From: JAVJSD01 sp040219575
GTDB taxonomy: Bacteria; Planctomycetota; Planctomycetia; Pirellulales; Pirellulaceae
Direction of reading: 5' to 3'
Length of the DNA: 64,000 nt
Assembly: GCA_040219575.1 (NCBI GenBank)
Contig: JAVJSD010000101.1
Coordinates: 124,001-188,000 of the forward strand
The position numbers and the translations under genes are program-made. How positions within the stretch are numbered: the first letter of the stretch is position 1; each line of letters starts with the position of its first letter. Below, one piece after another: positions 51,521 to 61,096 of this stretch. Under the pieces are notes generated by a model that was given only the letters and a program-made list of their open reading frames with translations, did no database searches and had not been told where the DNA came from.

Positions 51521-53161
51521 TCAGCCGGATTTTTTCTTGGATGTCTTTTTGCGGGTGCTGGTGGAGGGAGCCATTTTCGGTTTGGTTGCTTTCTTCGTCG
51601 ACGCCTTCTTTGCCGGCTTCTTCTCGGCTGGCACTTTCTCGGAAGAGACTTCGATGGGCGTCGCCGGCTGCGGCATCGACTCCGCGGCAAACGCGCCGTG
51701 CAGCGACCAGCCCTTCTTGATGTTGGCCTCGATCATCTCGTCGCACAGGGCGCTGATCTGCTCCAGGGAGTTCGACACGCGCACCTCCCGCGCCAGCGGA
51801 TCCTTGCGGTTGGGGCTGAAGTCGGTGTAGTGCAGCACGTAGGCGGGGTGTTCGTCGCTCTCGGTCTGTTTGTTCGTCTGGATGACGACGAACTTGCGGA
51901 CCATCGTCTCCCCCTTGGCCTCCTTCACGTACACGTCGCGCCGCAGCAGTTCGCTTTGGGGAAGCGTCATCTGCCGCGCGTCGCGCTCCACCAGCGGCAC
52001 TTCCACGCGTCCGCTGACCTGCTCGATCCGCACGTCGTGCGGCTGGGCCGACTTGTCCTCCCGCAGGCGGACGAACTGCGGCGAGATGACCGCCGCCAGC
52101 GGCAACCGCCGCACGGTCTCGTATTTGGTCGAGCCGTTGTCGCGGAAGTTGAGCACCATGCGGTTGACGGGGCCGCCGCGCGTGGTTTGCGAAATCAGGT
52201 CGAGGCAGCTGATCTCGGCCACCCACTCCGGCCGCACCATCTGGTAAGCGACGTGGTCGGAGTTCACCTCGGCGTACTCGCTCTCCACGACCATGTCTTT
52301 CAAGTCGCTGAGCATGCTGCGGCGCTGGTCCTCGCTGAAGCCGCCGCCGACGCGGGTGAGCACCTGCAAGGCGCCGTCGCGGCGCATGACCGCCAGCAGC
52401 AAGTCGTGCAGCATCCCCTGGCGGTCCTCGACCGATTCCGTGAAGCCGACCACTACCGCGTCGAGATTGTGCCGCGGTTTGACTTTGAACGTGCCCGCCG
52501 TGTCGCTGCGGACGACCAGTCCCTCGGCCCCCTGCTGTTCGACCCACTTCTCGAACTGCTTCTTGACATCGTCGGCCCCGCCGGCGGCGACCGCCTCCAC
52601 AGGATGAACGAGTTCTCCCCCCGCGAACCACTTCTGGATCAGCCGCCAGGTTTCCGCGAAGGGGCGCTCGTTGCGCTCGTCGTCGATCGCGACAATGTCG
52701 AACACCGCCAGCCGCAGCCGCTGGAGGTCCTCCTTCGATTGCGGCTGCCGGGCGACGGTCGTGACATCGTGCACGCGCTCGCGCCGCGCTTCGTTGTAGA
52801 CGTACAACTCGCCGGCGATCAGCGCCCGATCGACGCCGGCCTTGGCCAGCAGCCGCGCGGCCTCCGCCTGCCACGGCAGCCCGACGCGGACCGTGCCTCC
52901 CGGATTGAGCGACAGGCACTCGCCGTCGCGCGCGATCAGCACCGTGAATTCGCCGTCGACCTTACGGCTGACGTGGTACTCGGCCTTGGGGATCCGCTTG
53001 ACGATCTCCTCGGCGTCGAGCGGAACCATCCGCGAACCGCTCAGGCGGCGGTACTCCTGTACGCGCGGCAGCAGCGAACCGTCGGACAGCGCCGTCGCCG
53101 GCGCCGTGCCGTACTCGCCCAGCTTGATTTCGACGCGCCCCTTGTCCAGCAAATCGCTCAT
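51521..53161 (-). CDS. ATP-dependent DNA ligase-like nucleotidyltransferase with basic tail
   Basis: 546 residues from the ATG at 53161, which overlaps the stop of the preceding gene (ATGA). Ligase motifs: I, K67-V-D-G-E-F; III, ALIAGELYVY (E118); IIIa, LAVFDI; IV, EGLVVRS (E213); V, TFKVKPRHNLDAV (K226, K228). Motif I lacks the usual Arg (KxDGxR), which is unusual for a DNA ligase. After an OB-like region there are about 200 unrecognised residues and a Lys/Ala/Pro/Ser tail (about 500-546, histone H1-like) that should bind DNA. Sealing of nicks or ends is likely; RNA ligation cannot be excluded. Confidence 0.82.
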   Translation of the reverse strand: MSDLLDKGRVEIKLGEYGTAPATALSDGSLLPRVQEYRRLSGSRMVPLDAEEIVKRIPKAEYHVSRKVDGEFTVLIARDGECLSLNPGGTVRVGLPWQAEAARLLAKAGVDRALIAGELYVYNEARRERVHDVTTVARQPQSKEDLQRLRLAVFDIVAIDDERNERPFAETWRLIQKWFAGGELVHPVEAVAAGGADDVKKQFEKWVEQQGAEGLVVRSDTAGTFKVKPRHNLDAVVVGFTESVEDRQGMLHDLLLAVMRRDGALQVLTRVGGGFSEDQRRSMLSDLKDMVVESEYAEVNSDHVAYQMVRPEWVAEISCLDLISQTTRGGPVNRMVLNFRDNGSTKYETVRRLPLAAVISPQFVRLREDKSAQPHDVRIEQVSGRVEVPLVERDARQMTLPQSELLRRDVYVKEAKGETMVRKFVVIQTNKQTESDEHPAYVLHYTDFSPNRKDPLAREVRVSNSLEQISALCDEMIEANIKKGWSLHGAFAAESMPQPATPIEVSSEKVPAEKKPAKKASTKKATKPKMAPSTSTRKKTSKKKSG

Positions 53162-53913
53162 GTCTCGCCCTCCTGTTCCGACTTCTCCTCGGGCGACGAC
53201 TCCTCGGGCGCCTTCAGCTCCATGTTCGAGAAGTGCAGCAGCAGGCAATACTTGTCGCCGTCGGTGCGGCCTTCGAGGAAGCCGCGATAGGGCGTCGAAC
53301 CGCGCCGCAGGATGAGCGGCTGATTCGACTTCGGCCCGGCGCCGATCAACATCAGGCTGTTACGGTCTTCAAGCTCCTTGGCCATGCCGTAGAGAAAGTC
53401 GTAGGTCAGGCCGTTGATGTGGTGCAGTTGCACCTTGCCGGCGAAGACGAATTTGCGCACCGCCTCGGCCTTGTCGATGTAGACGCCCGACCAGCGGAGC
53501 GGAATCTCGCCGGCGACGTTGGGATCGAGCAACTTCCGCGGCCGTCGCTCGCGGACCGAACCGTCGGGATTGCGGACGATCTCCCAGAACTCGACCTTGT
53601 GCACGATCTCCTGCTGTTGATCGACGTACACTCGGGACGTGTTCTTGAGGAAACGGCCGGTGTTCTCCAGGTCGATTTCGGGATCGCCGTCGACCAGCGC
53701 CTGGGAAACGTCGGACAGTTCGCCGAACGTTTGCCGCAAGCGCTCGATGCCGCGGTCGATCGGCGCCTTCACGACGCGGACGCTTTCGGCCTGACGGCCC
53801 TGGCGGTCGACCCAGCGGACTTTCAATGGAGAGCGGACGCTCTCGGTGTTCACCACCGCGTCGCGCCCGGCGCTGTTGGCGATATTGATCGCGCCCACGC
53901 TTGGGGTCCTCAC
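53158..53913 (-). CDS. Unrecognised protein in the ligase operon
   Basis: 251 residues with a GTG start at 53913. Soluble, mixed alpha/beta. Notable stretches: VKAPIDRGIERLRQTFGELSDVSQAL (about 45-72), EIVHKVEFWEIVRNPDGSVRERRPRKLL, and VQLHHINGLTYDFLYGMAKELEDRNSLMLIGAG. The Glu/Ser tail is acidic. The stop overlaps the ligase start by four bases, so the two are translationally coupled and may form a complex. I do not recognise a family; it has no Ku-specific motif. Confidence 0.8.
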   Translation of the reverse strand: MRTPSVGAINIANSAGRDAVVNTESVRSPLKVRWVDRQGRQAESVRVVKAPIDRGIERLRQTFGELSDVSQALVDGDPEIDLENTGRFLKNTSRVYVDQQQEIVHKVEFWEIVRNPDGSVRERRPRKLLDPNVAGEIPLRWSGVYIDKAEAVRKFVFAGKVQLHHINGLTYDFLYGMAKELEDRNSLMLIGAGPKSNQPLILRRGSTPYRGFLEGRTDGDKYCLLLHFSNMELKAPEESSPEEKSEQEGET

Positions 53914-53954
53914 GAATTCGAGTTGCGATGAACGACGTCGTCGATCGCGGCTCG

Positions 53955-54563
53955 TCAGATCATGTCGAAATCCATGAGGTCCGTCTCGTCCGCTACATCC
54001 TCCTCATCCAGAAACGCGGCTTGCTGCAGTCCGATGAACTCGGGACTGGTCGGCGATCCCACCGCCAGGAACAGATGGCCGTCCGCTCCCAGCAGCAGAA
54101 ATCCCGCATCCGCCTCGAGTCCACCGCGGTAGCTGTAGGGAAACGAGAAGATCGTGCCCCGCGCGAGTTCTTCGCGCAAGCTTTCGATGTCCTGCTCCGA
54201 CTCCAGCCGATACACCAGGCGAATGTTGTGCCGCAGGTACTCGTCGGGCGTGGCGGTTTCGAACAGTTTGATCGGCGCGCTGAACGACGAGGCGACCGGT
54301 TCGATCTCCCGGCCTTCGAGGTCGACCGGCAACAACTGCGACTTGTCGGCCCAACCGCCGTCGGCGTCGATGCTGCCGAGTCCCGTGCCGCCGCGGCCGA
54401 CCACGGTGCGGCCGTCGTCGGCGAGCGTGGCCAGTTCACACGGCTTGCCGTTCTCGTCGAGCACCTCGACTTCCTTGTAGCCGTACAGCTTGCTGCGGTC
54501 GACCTTGTTCAGCGTCAGCGACAGGTCGACGTCGCCCCACTGGAAGACAAGCGGCTTGGCCAT
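53955..54563 (-). CDS. Unrecognised protein, first gene of the ligase operon
   Basis: 202 residues. Beta-rich N-terminus MAKPLVFQWGDVDLSLTLNKVDRSKLYGYKEVEVLDENGKPCELATLADDGRTVVGRGGTGLGS and an acidic C-terminus (DEEDVADETDLMDFDMI). Contains DEYLRHNIRLVYRLESEQDIESLREELARGTIF. No signal peptide or known family. About 40 bases before the next gene; together with it and the ligase it forms a three-gene operon on the minus strand. Confidence 0.8.
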   Translation of the reverse strand: MAKPLVFQWGDVDLSLTLNKVDRSKLYGYKEVEVLDENGKPCELATLADDGRTVVGRGGTGLGSIDADGGWADKSQLLPVDLEGREIEPVASSFSAPIKLFETATPDEYLRHNIRLVYRLESEQDIESLREELARGTIFSFPYSYRGGLEADAGFLLLGADGHLFLAVGSPTSPEFIGLQQAAFLDEEDVADETDLMDFDMI

Positions 54564-54783
54564 GCAGCACCCTCTGACGCAACGCGCCGTGCGATCGGAA
54601 CCGAGGAAGAACCACCGAGTATATCGAAGCCGCCCTGCCGAAGAAACAATTCAGCGGCGCCGAACTTGGCCCTCGTAGAAATTTAACTTCCGAAAACCGC
54701 CGACGCTGACAATTGCACCGTCTCGCGGCAAGCACTACCGTATAGACGGATGCTGACGGTTATCCGACCTTCAAGGATGCGCG

Positions 54784-55431
54784 ATGCACGCCGAGAGTCT
54801 CACCCTCGAGTACGACCAGGACGATCACCTCGTGTGGCTGGTCTTTAGCGACCACGGCGCCGCGCTGGAGCGAACGTCGATCTGGCTTCGCGACGGCTTC
54901 GGCCTCGGCGAGGTGCGCGACGCCCTGCTCGCCGTTGGTTGGGCCGTTTCGAAAGAACAAGGCGAGCTGCGGCTCGCAAACGGCGCGCGCCGCGAATCGA
55001 TCCGCGACGTAGTGCAGGAGATGCTCGGATATTTCGACGCGCCCGGCGTTGCCTCGCGTGAACTGATCGACATCAAGTCGGCCGTCGCCCGGTGTGCGGC
55101 ATCGGTCGACTCGCTTCCCGAACTGTCGTGGTACGCCTACGCCTGGCTCGACGTGATGGTCCGCAACGACATCGCCGACGAGGCCCGTGGCGGGCGGGAC
55201 ATCTGGACGCTGGGCGAGACGGTCGTCGACGTCGTGCCGCACTTCCGCCGCCGCCTGAAGCAACTCCTGTCGCGCTTGGGGCAATCCGTCGGCGAGACCT
55301 CCGTCGGCGAGATCTCCGTCGGCGAGATCTCCGCTGGCGAGACCTCCGGCAGCGAAATCAACGCCGTGCGGATGGCCGGCAGCCTTTCCACACGCCGGGC
55401 CAGCGCCGGACGCGACTTCAAGGCCGGTTGA
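54784..55431 (+). CDS. Hypothetical protein with a tandem SVGE(T/I) repeat
   Basis: 215 residues. The N-terminal 160 residues are helical/beta and acidic: WLVFSDHGAALERTSIWLRDGFGLGEVRDALLAVGWAV, a wing-like pattern, then YAYAWLDVMVRNDIADEARGGRDIWTLGE. The C-terminus contains five-residue units SVGET/SVGEI/SAGET coded by four nearly identical 15-base repeats (55285-55344). Divergent from the ligase operon with a shared 220-base promoter region. No family recognised. Confidence 0.7.
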   Translation: MHAESLTLEYDQDDHLVWLVFSDHGAALERTSIWLRDGFGLGEVRDALLAVGWAVSKEQGELRLANGARRESIRDVVQEMLGYFDAPGVASRELIDIKSAVARCAASVDSLPELSWYAYAWLDVMVRNDIADEARGGRDIWTLGETVVDVVPHFRRRLKQLLSRLGQSVGETSVGEISVGEISAGETSGSEINAVRMAGSLSTRRASAGRDFKAG

Positions 55432-55716
55432 ACCGATCGCGGCAAGCGGCCCGTCGGGTAACTCGATTCCTCGGTTCCGCTCGACATCACGCGGGATCCG
55501 CGTAGCGGCGATTCGCAGAAGATTCTACGGCCGGTGATCGGCGCCGACGGCGAATGACGGGGCGGACTCCCAAGGCACACGCTCCGTCGGGTTGCTACAA
55601 TCGTGGGAACGCATTTCCCGCGTGGCGGAATTCGTCAGAATTCCCAGGGACCAGCGGATCGGAAGTCCGGCGACTTCCGCGACAGCCGTCCTCCTCTGCA
55701 CTGCTCGGACTCTCCC

Positions 55717-55845
55717 ATGCCAAAGCTCCTCGCCGTTTCGTTGCTGATCGCGTCCTTCGCCTCCGTCGTCTCCGTCGCTTACTGCGCCGACGAGCCGCCG
55801 CCGCGGCCCAACGTGCTGATCATCATGGTCGACGATAAGTATTAA
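55717..55845 (+). pseudogene. Sulfatase N-terminal fragment (truncated)
   Basis: Only 42 residues: signal peptide MPKLLAVSLLIASFASVVSV-AYCADE, then PPPRPNVLIIMVDD, the first sulfatase strand with the metal Asp pair, then KY and a stop. The break lies after GACGAT at about 55836; the following DNA is AT-richer and contains no continuation of the enzyme. Likely the left edge of an insertion. Confidence 0.88.
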
Positions 55846-57170
55846 ACATTCGGCAGCTCCGGAGAAACACTCGCAGAATCATGGCAATAAGTCGGAAAAA
55901 CGCGAGTCTCTGGATTCAAATGAATTGGCGAGAATTCAGGGGAATCGCGGATAAATAACTACACTTTGCTACATTTCTTCGGCCAGGAAGAACGACCGCG
56001 CTGGTTAACGTTTAGCCGGCAGGATTGAGTGCCGCGAGCGACCCGGCGGCAGGCTACGGTACTACCACCGCGCCGCGGCGTAGCGTCGGTCGCTTGATCT
56101 GCTATCGCGTCTACCGCTTTTCAGCCGACGCGGTGCGCACTGATGGACTTCAAGTGGTCTTCAACGCCCCTTCCGCGCCCGCAGCCAGCGACAGTCAGTC
56201 CGAATCCGGCCGAGAATTCGCTGCTGGGACACGACAAACACCAAGTTTTAAGAGAGCTTTCACGTCGTTCGGCTGCTTTGACCTTACGGACGCCAACCTT
56301 GCTCGCGATAGCACAGATACCACACACGTCCGTGGAGGTAGGCGCAGCCCCGGCCGACGCGAAACTCGGCGGACTTTCCACGACGCGGGCGGGAAGTTGG
56401 GGCAGGCATTTCGGGCTCTCCCCGGAGAAGCTCTCCGCTACAAATCGCTACAAATAGCGCTACAAACGGGAGCTTTTCCGGGTGGCCCGGAAACGCAAAC
56501 GCCCATCTGCGAATGACTTACGCAGATGGGCGACAGGCAATAGCGGAGAGGACAGGATTCTCTGAAACGTTGCCTGACGCGAGTTCCCAGTTGTAGCAAG
56601 TACAACTCTGAAAATGACTTACGCGTTACTCTGAAGCCTCTGCATTCTAGCCAATTAGCCCGCGTTTTCAATCCGCAGCGCTACAAAACCGCTACAAGTC
56701 CGGTCGCACATTCAAAATCGGTTTTCGTAATGGCTAATTGCCCTCACTTATACATGCCACAAAAACGCCGTGAATTTAGGATCTCAGAATCATCGTTGCG
56801 GTCAACCGGTCGCTCGCCCAGTGGCAATTCGACCGAGTAAAGCCAGGACGATCCGCCATGACCTGATTCGAACTTCGTTTGAGTTGAGCGGATGACGCAT
56901 GCCGAGTCCAGCAAACGTCACCTACGAATTGAGCGGCACTGTCAGTCAGACAACGCTTTCAAAACAGAGAGCGCCGTTGTGCTCCGGTGTCCACTCGCCT
57001 GCGCGGTCATGCGATGCATTTGCGCTCGCGCCGGCTGAAATTCGCGGCCGACGCGGCGAATCCCGCCTCGCGAAAAAATCGGTGGACCAGTTCATCTTTT
57101 CTAGAAGAATGGGCATCTTGTCTTTGGGAAATTGAGTTTTCGATTACGCTTAGGCTTGCTTTGTTTGACC
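55846..57170. other. Gene-free stretch next to a breakpoint
   Basis: About 1.3 kb. Contains three closely spaced GCTACAAA-type units (56439-56467), a perfect 11-bp hairpin (56501-56511 with 56521-56531), an AATGACTTACGC unit repeated near 56512 and 56613, and two more CGCTACAA units near 56690. Such direct repeats are typical of attachment-site or integron-like neighbourhoods. Short open frames show no family. Confidence 0.5.
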
Positions 57171-60100
57171 TTACGGGCCTTGGCTTCTACGGTCGCCCTG
57201 CCCGTCGGTCTCCAGATACTTGCGCAGTTTTTCCAGGGTGCCATCGACCTTCTCTCTCAACTCCCAGTCCGGACCGCCCAACTCCAACGCTTCCAACAAA
57301 TCCTGTTCGGCCGGCTTGAGCGTCTCGTCGGCTGCAAGTCCGTCGGCGACAAGGTTCATGCGCGCTCGCGCACGCGTGTAGTACGGTGTGGCGAATTTCA
57401 CGTTGATCGCGATGGCGGCATCGCAGTCAGCAATTGCCTCCTCAGCATCACCGATTTCCAGTCTTGAGATTGCTCGATTGCTGAATGCGACGAAGTGTTG
57501 CGGGTCGATTTCGATGGCCTTGCTGAAATCGTCAATCGCGGAGTGGTGCAGTCCAGTCCTGGCGAAGAGCGCGCCTCGGTCGCAATACGCGGCCGCATTC
57601 CGCGGGTTGTGTTCCAGCGCCGCCGCAAAGTCCTCCATCGCACCCGGGTAATCACGCCCGGTCGCTCGCTTCACGGCACGCAGACGATAGGCGTCGGACA
57701 GCCGCCCTGCCAACTCCTGCTGATTTGGATCGATCTCGATGCACGAGGTGAAGTCGGCGATCGCCTCGTCTAACCGCCCGAGCATCAACTTGGCAAAACC
57801 GCGCAGGCGCAGTGCGCCGACATTCCTGGCGTCAGCCTTTAAAACGATGCTGCAATCGTCGCTACTTCCCTGGTAATCGCCGAGATTGGCCTTGCAATAT
57901 GCTCGCTCCAGATAGGCCGCATAGTATTCAGGAGCGATGTCCAAGGCCGCCGTGTAATCCGCAATCGCTTCCTGGTGGAGGTTCGCGCCCTTCTTCGAGA
58001 CGCCCCGACTGTAGTACGCTTTGGAAAGTTGCGGATCGACCGTTCCAGCGAGTGACGCATCCTCCTTGCGCGCCGCCACGAGATCCTCGATCTGACCATC
58101 GAGATTTCCTAGCACCTCTCGAAGAAGTGCCCGATCGTAATAAGCCCGTGCGACGATTTCCCGACCGGCGCGGTTCCTGACAAACTCACTCGGGGCGCTG
58201 TCGACTACCGTGGTGAAGTCCCCCTCGGCAGCCTTGATCAACTCCATGTTCGACGTCGGGATTGACTGCACCATCCTGGCCATCCCCCGTGAATAAAAGG
58301 CCGGAATGAATGTCGGCTCCAACTCTTCGATGATCCGGTTGAAATCCTCGACCGCTCTCTCGTAATCGGCAGTCTTCAATCGGCACACGCCGCGCAAGAA
58401 ACACATCTCGGCATCATCGGGCGACAGTTCGAGCGCCTTCGAACTGTCGGCAACCGCCCCCTGGTAACCTTCCGTCATCTTCCTGGCCTTCGCCCGAAGC
58501 TGATAGGCGGCAAGAGCGTCTGGCATGCGTCGAATCGCCATATCCAGATCCTCAATCGCCTCGGCGTCGTCGTGCGATTCCAACTTCGCCTTGCCGCGGC
58601 GGAGATACGCCATGCTCTGCACATGTCCGTCATCGAGGCGGATCGCACGCGAATAGTCCTTGATCGCGGCCGGCAGGTCCCGGAATCGGTTGAACTCCGT
58701 TTCGGCTTTCAAATCACCCAGCGTCAGGAAGAACGCAGCCTCGTCGGGAGCCAACCGGGCGGCGGGGGAAGTTTCGACGCCGAACTCCCCTTGTTCGTCG
58801 ACGGAAATCGTCATGAACAGATCTTTCCCCTTCCATAATTGCACGTGATGCGCTCCGTCGGCAAAGAAACAGACTTCTCCCTGATCTCCCGCGTCCGTAC
58901 CGAAACTCTGGATGTAGTCCCACCACGTCTTGTCGCCGCCATCCTTCCACTTGTCGTCCAAGTCGGCGCCCGTCCGCCTGTCCTTCAACACGAGGTAGGT
59001 GTTTTCCGCTTCAGGAGCCTCGCTCGCGATATAGTCCCACGCTCCGTCGTCCAACACTTCGGCCGCCACCATTCGGCCTCCCTCAAACAAGAAGCTCCCC
59101 AACGTCACGGCGGCCCTCTCGAAATCGGGCTCGTGGCGAGTCACAACAGCAAGACCATCCACGTTCTCGCCGTGGACTACTTGCAGGCCGCCATCAATCA
59201 GTTCCATGCTGTGGATCGCAAGCGACTGATCGCCGAGCGGGATCGGGAATGCCCGCTCTTTAAGCGGGTCATAGAATGCGAAGTGGGGCGCCCACGCGCC
59301 GTCTCTCAGGACCATAAACGCAGGTTTGCCCGCGGCGGTTGCGTATTCGAGGATGTCGTCTACCGCCGGATGCCCAGCGGTGCGTTTCTCGTACTCCCGC
59401 AGCGGAGCATAGTATTCGCGGCCTTGCCCGTCGGTAAGCGGCGGCCCGAGCCACTTCGTGACGCCCTCGGAAACGTACGCCATGTCCTCGGAAAACCACC
59501 CTAGGTCCTTCCAGGTGGCCAACGGACGTTCGCCCAAACGATCCTGCCAGTGTTCCTCCATCAAGGGCGTGTCGAGCTTCTTTTCCGTCACTCGCCAGAG
59601 CTCGGAAGGGTCGACCGGATTCAGGAGTTGCGCAATGACGCCGCCGGCGATTTCTGCGTCTGCCGTCGGGCTGACGATCAACTGCCTGCCCGCAGCGACA
59701 TGCTTGGGCAGGGACAGGGGGCTATCCGGCAGCACAAACGTGACTTCCCCGCGGAATACGCTGAGCACGGCCCTAGACGCCGGGTCCACCTCCACGACGA
59801 AATCCGTTTCTTTCGGTGTAAATACACCGAATTGGGTCGATATCCAGCGATGTCGCGGGCGAGGCCGAAAGAGCTTGCTTTGAATCAGATACTCCTTGAA
59901 CTTGTCGGCGCCGGGACCTACGGGTTCGAGGTTCATGCGTGCTCGGCCCCGGTAGATTTTGAGGCATTGGTTGAGCCCGTCAACTTTGAACTGAGTGTTC
60001 TGATCTAAATGGATGCCGGACCGGATTTGCACGGTCTTCTTCACGCCGGGTGCAGGTTCGAATTCGATGGAATCGCGGGCCTGAACCAGAACCGGTTTCA

Positions 60101-60776
60101 TCGTCTCGTAAACCGCCTCGTCATTCAGTATCACTCCGTATTCGGCGTCCTCCAATTGTCCGTCGGCGTGGATCACGCGCAAATAGCCCCTCGACGTCTC
60201 GTTCTTCCAAGTACAGGTGAACACGTCATTGGCCGCCGCCGCCGCGGGCGCAACAACTGTTTCTTGTCGAGGATGACCTATGCCCTCCCAGAGAACCTGG
60301 GTTTCCGCCCCCACCATCCACGTTCGTCTCACGCCGGCGGGCCCCTGCCCCGTTTCAAGCGTCCACGAGAATAGCTTGGGGCGATCCTTCTTGTCATAAA
60401 CTAACGGGTCGGTCGAGGCAACAAAGGATCGACGGTCGAGCCATGCGTACTGCCAGTCGGAGTACGAAGGTCCCACCGGAGTGACTTTCAGCCCACTCGG
60501 CCCTGACACCTTTAAGCGGACGCGGATGCAGACGTCATCCTCGTCACGTAGATTGGTCAATTCGACGCCGTAGTGATAGATCACCCCCGACTGCAAATTC
60601 ATCGGGTCGCTGGGAAAGTCAACGACCTTCAGCCGAACATGCCGATCGACCTCGAATGTCTTGCCTACCGGATTGTGAGCGCTGACCACGTCCTGTCCGC
60701 TGGTCGTCGAGCAGACGGTGCACAGTACAACGTACATGACAACGCAGAGGCCGCTTGAGATGAGTTTTCTAGTCAT
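57171..60776 (-). CDS. Giant exported FecR-like/TPR protein
   Basis: 1,201 residues; GGAGGTAA lies six bases before the ATG. Signal peptide about 1-28. The first third has a beta-rich region and a FecR-like segment (about 245-370: LDQNTQFKVDGLNQCLKIYRGRARMNLE and TPKETDFVVEVDPASRAVLSVFRGEV). A middle beta domain follows (about 400-690). The last 500 residues hold more than ten TPRs (for example AIDDFSKAIEIDPQHFVAFSNRAISRLEIGDAEEA). Probably a periplasmic or surface scaffold. Divergent from the coiled-coil protein at 61097. Confidence 0.88.
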   Translation of the reverse strand: MTRKLISSGLCVVMYVVLCTVCSTTSGQDVVSAHNPVGKTFEVDRHVRLKVVDFPSDPMNLQSGVIYHYGVELTNLRDEDDVCIRVRLKVSGPSGLKVTPVGPSYSDWQYAWLDRRSFVASTDPLVYDKKDRPKLFSWTLETGQGPAGVRRTWMVGAETQVLWEGIGHPRQETVVAPAAAAANDVFTCTWKNETSRGYLRVIHADGQLEDAEYGVILNDEAVYETMKPVLVQARDSIEFEPAPGVKKTVQIRSGIHLDQNTQFKVDGLNQCLKIYRGRARMNLEPVGPGADKFKEYLIQSKLFRPRPRHRWISTQFGVFTPKETDFVVEVDPASRAVLSVFRGEVTFVLPDSPLSLPKHVAAGRQLIVSPTADAEIAGGVIAQLLNPVDPSELWRVTEKKLDTPLMEEHWQDRLGERPLATWKDLGWFSEDMAYVSEGVTKWLGPPLTDGQGREYYAPLREYEKRTAGHPAVDDILEYATAAGKPAFMVLRDGAWAPHFAFYDPLKERAFPIPLGDQSLAIHSMELIDGGLQVVHGENVDGLAVVTRHEPDFERAAVTLGSFLFEGGRMVAAEVLDDGAWDYIASEAPEAENTYLVLKDRRTGADLDDKWKDGGDKTWWDYIQSFGTDAGDQGEVCFFADGAHHVQLWKGKDLFMTISVDEQGEFGVETSPAARLAPDEAAFFLTLGDLKAETEFNRFRDLPAAIKDYSRAIRLDDGHVQSMAYLRRGKAKLESHDDAEAIEDLDMAIRRMPDALAAYQLRAKARKMTEGYQGAVADSSKALELSPDDAEMCFLRGVCRLKTADYERAVEDFNRIIEELEPTFIPAFYSRGMARMVQSIPTSNMELIKAAEGDFTTVVDSAPSEFVRNRAGREIVARAYYDRALLREVLGNLDGQIEDLVAARKEDASLAGTVDPQLSKAYYSRGVSKKGANLHQEAIADYTAALDIAPEYYAAYLERAYCKANLGDYQGSSDDCSIVLKADARNVGALRLRGFAKLMLGRLDEAIADFTSCIEIDPNQQELAGRLSDAYRLRAVKRATGRDYPGAMEDFAAALEHNPRNAAAYCDRGALFARTGLHHSAIDDFSKAIEIDPQHFVAFSNRAISRLEIGDAEEAIADCDAAIAINVKFATPYYTRARARMNLVADGLAADETLKPAEQDLLEALELGGPDWELREKVDGTLEKLRKYLETDGQGDRRSQGP

Positions 60777-61096
60777 GGCTCATTACCTCCAAACGCCCCA
60801 GCGTGCAAACAACATCGGTGCAAGAACCATGCCCTTGAAGCTGCCGGGACTGCCTGCCGTTCGCTTTCGCATCGGCATCGTTCACGCCGTTTCTCCCACC
60901 GCTAGTTGCCTGACGGGATGCTCATTCCAGCACGTCAAAGTGCGCTCTAACGCACACTATGCCGCTGGTAGACGACGGGCGAACCGCCTTGTGATTCAAC
61001 GGAAACCAGCGGGCCTTGGTTCCCTCTGACTGGCATGATGCTTGCACGTTCGAGAGACTCTCCGACATTCCTTTCTTCAGCGATGTGGGCGCGGCC
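60777..61096. other. Divergent intergenic region
   Basis: 320 bases between the FecR/TPR gene and the coiled-coil gene. Must contain both promoters. A short run GTGCGCTCTAACGCACACT (about 60940) is imperfectly palindromic. No gene. Confidence 0.4.

Noticed and set aside
53158..53913. Ku homologue
   Set aside because: Position next to a ligase is suggestive, but the sequence has no Ku signature I can recognise; left as unknown.
56025..56516. 163-codon frame in the gene-free stretch
   Set aside because: No ribosome site, composition like shuffled sequence, and overlaps repeats and a hairpin.
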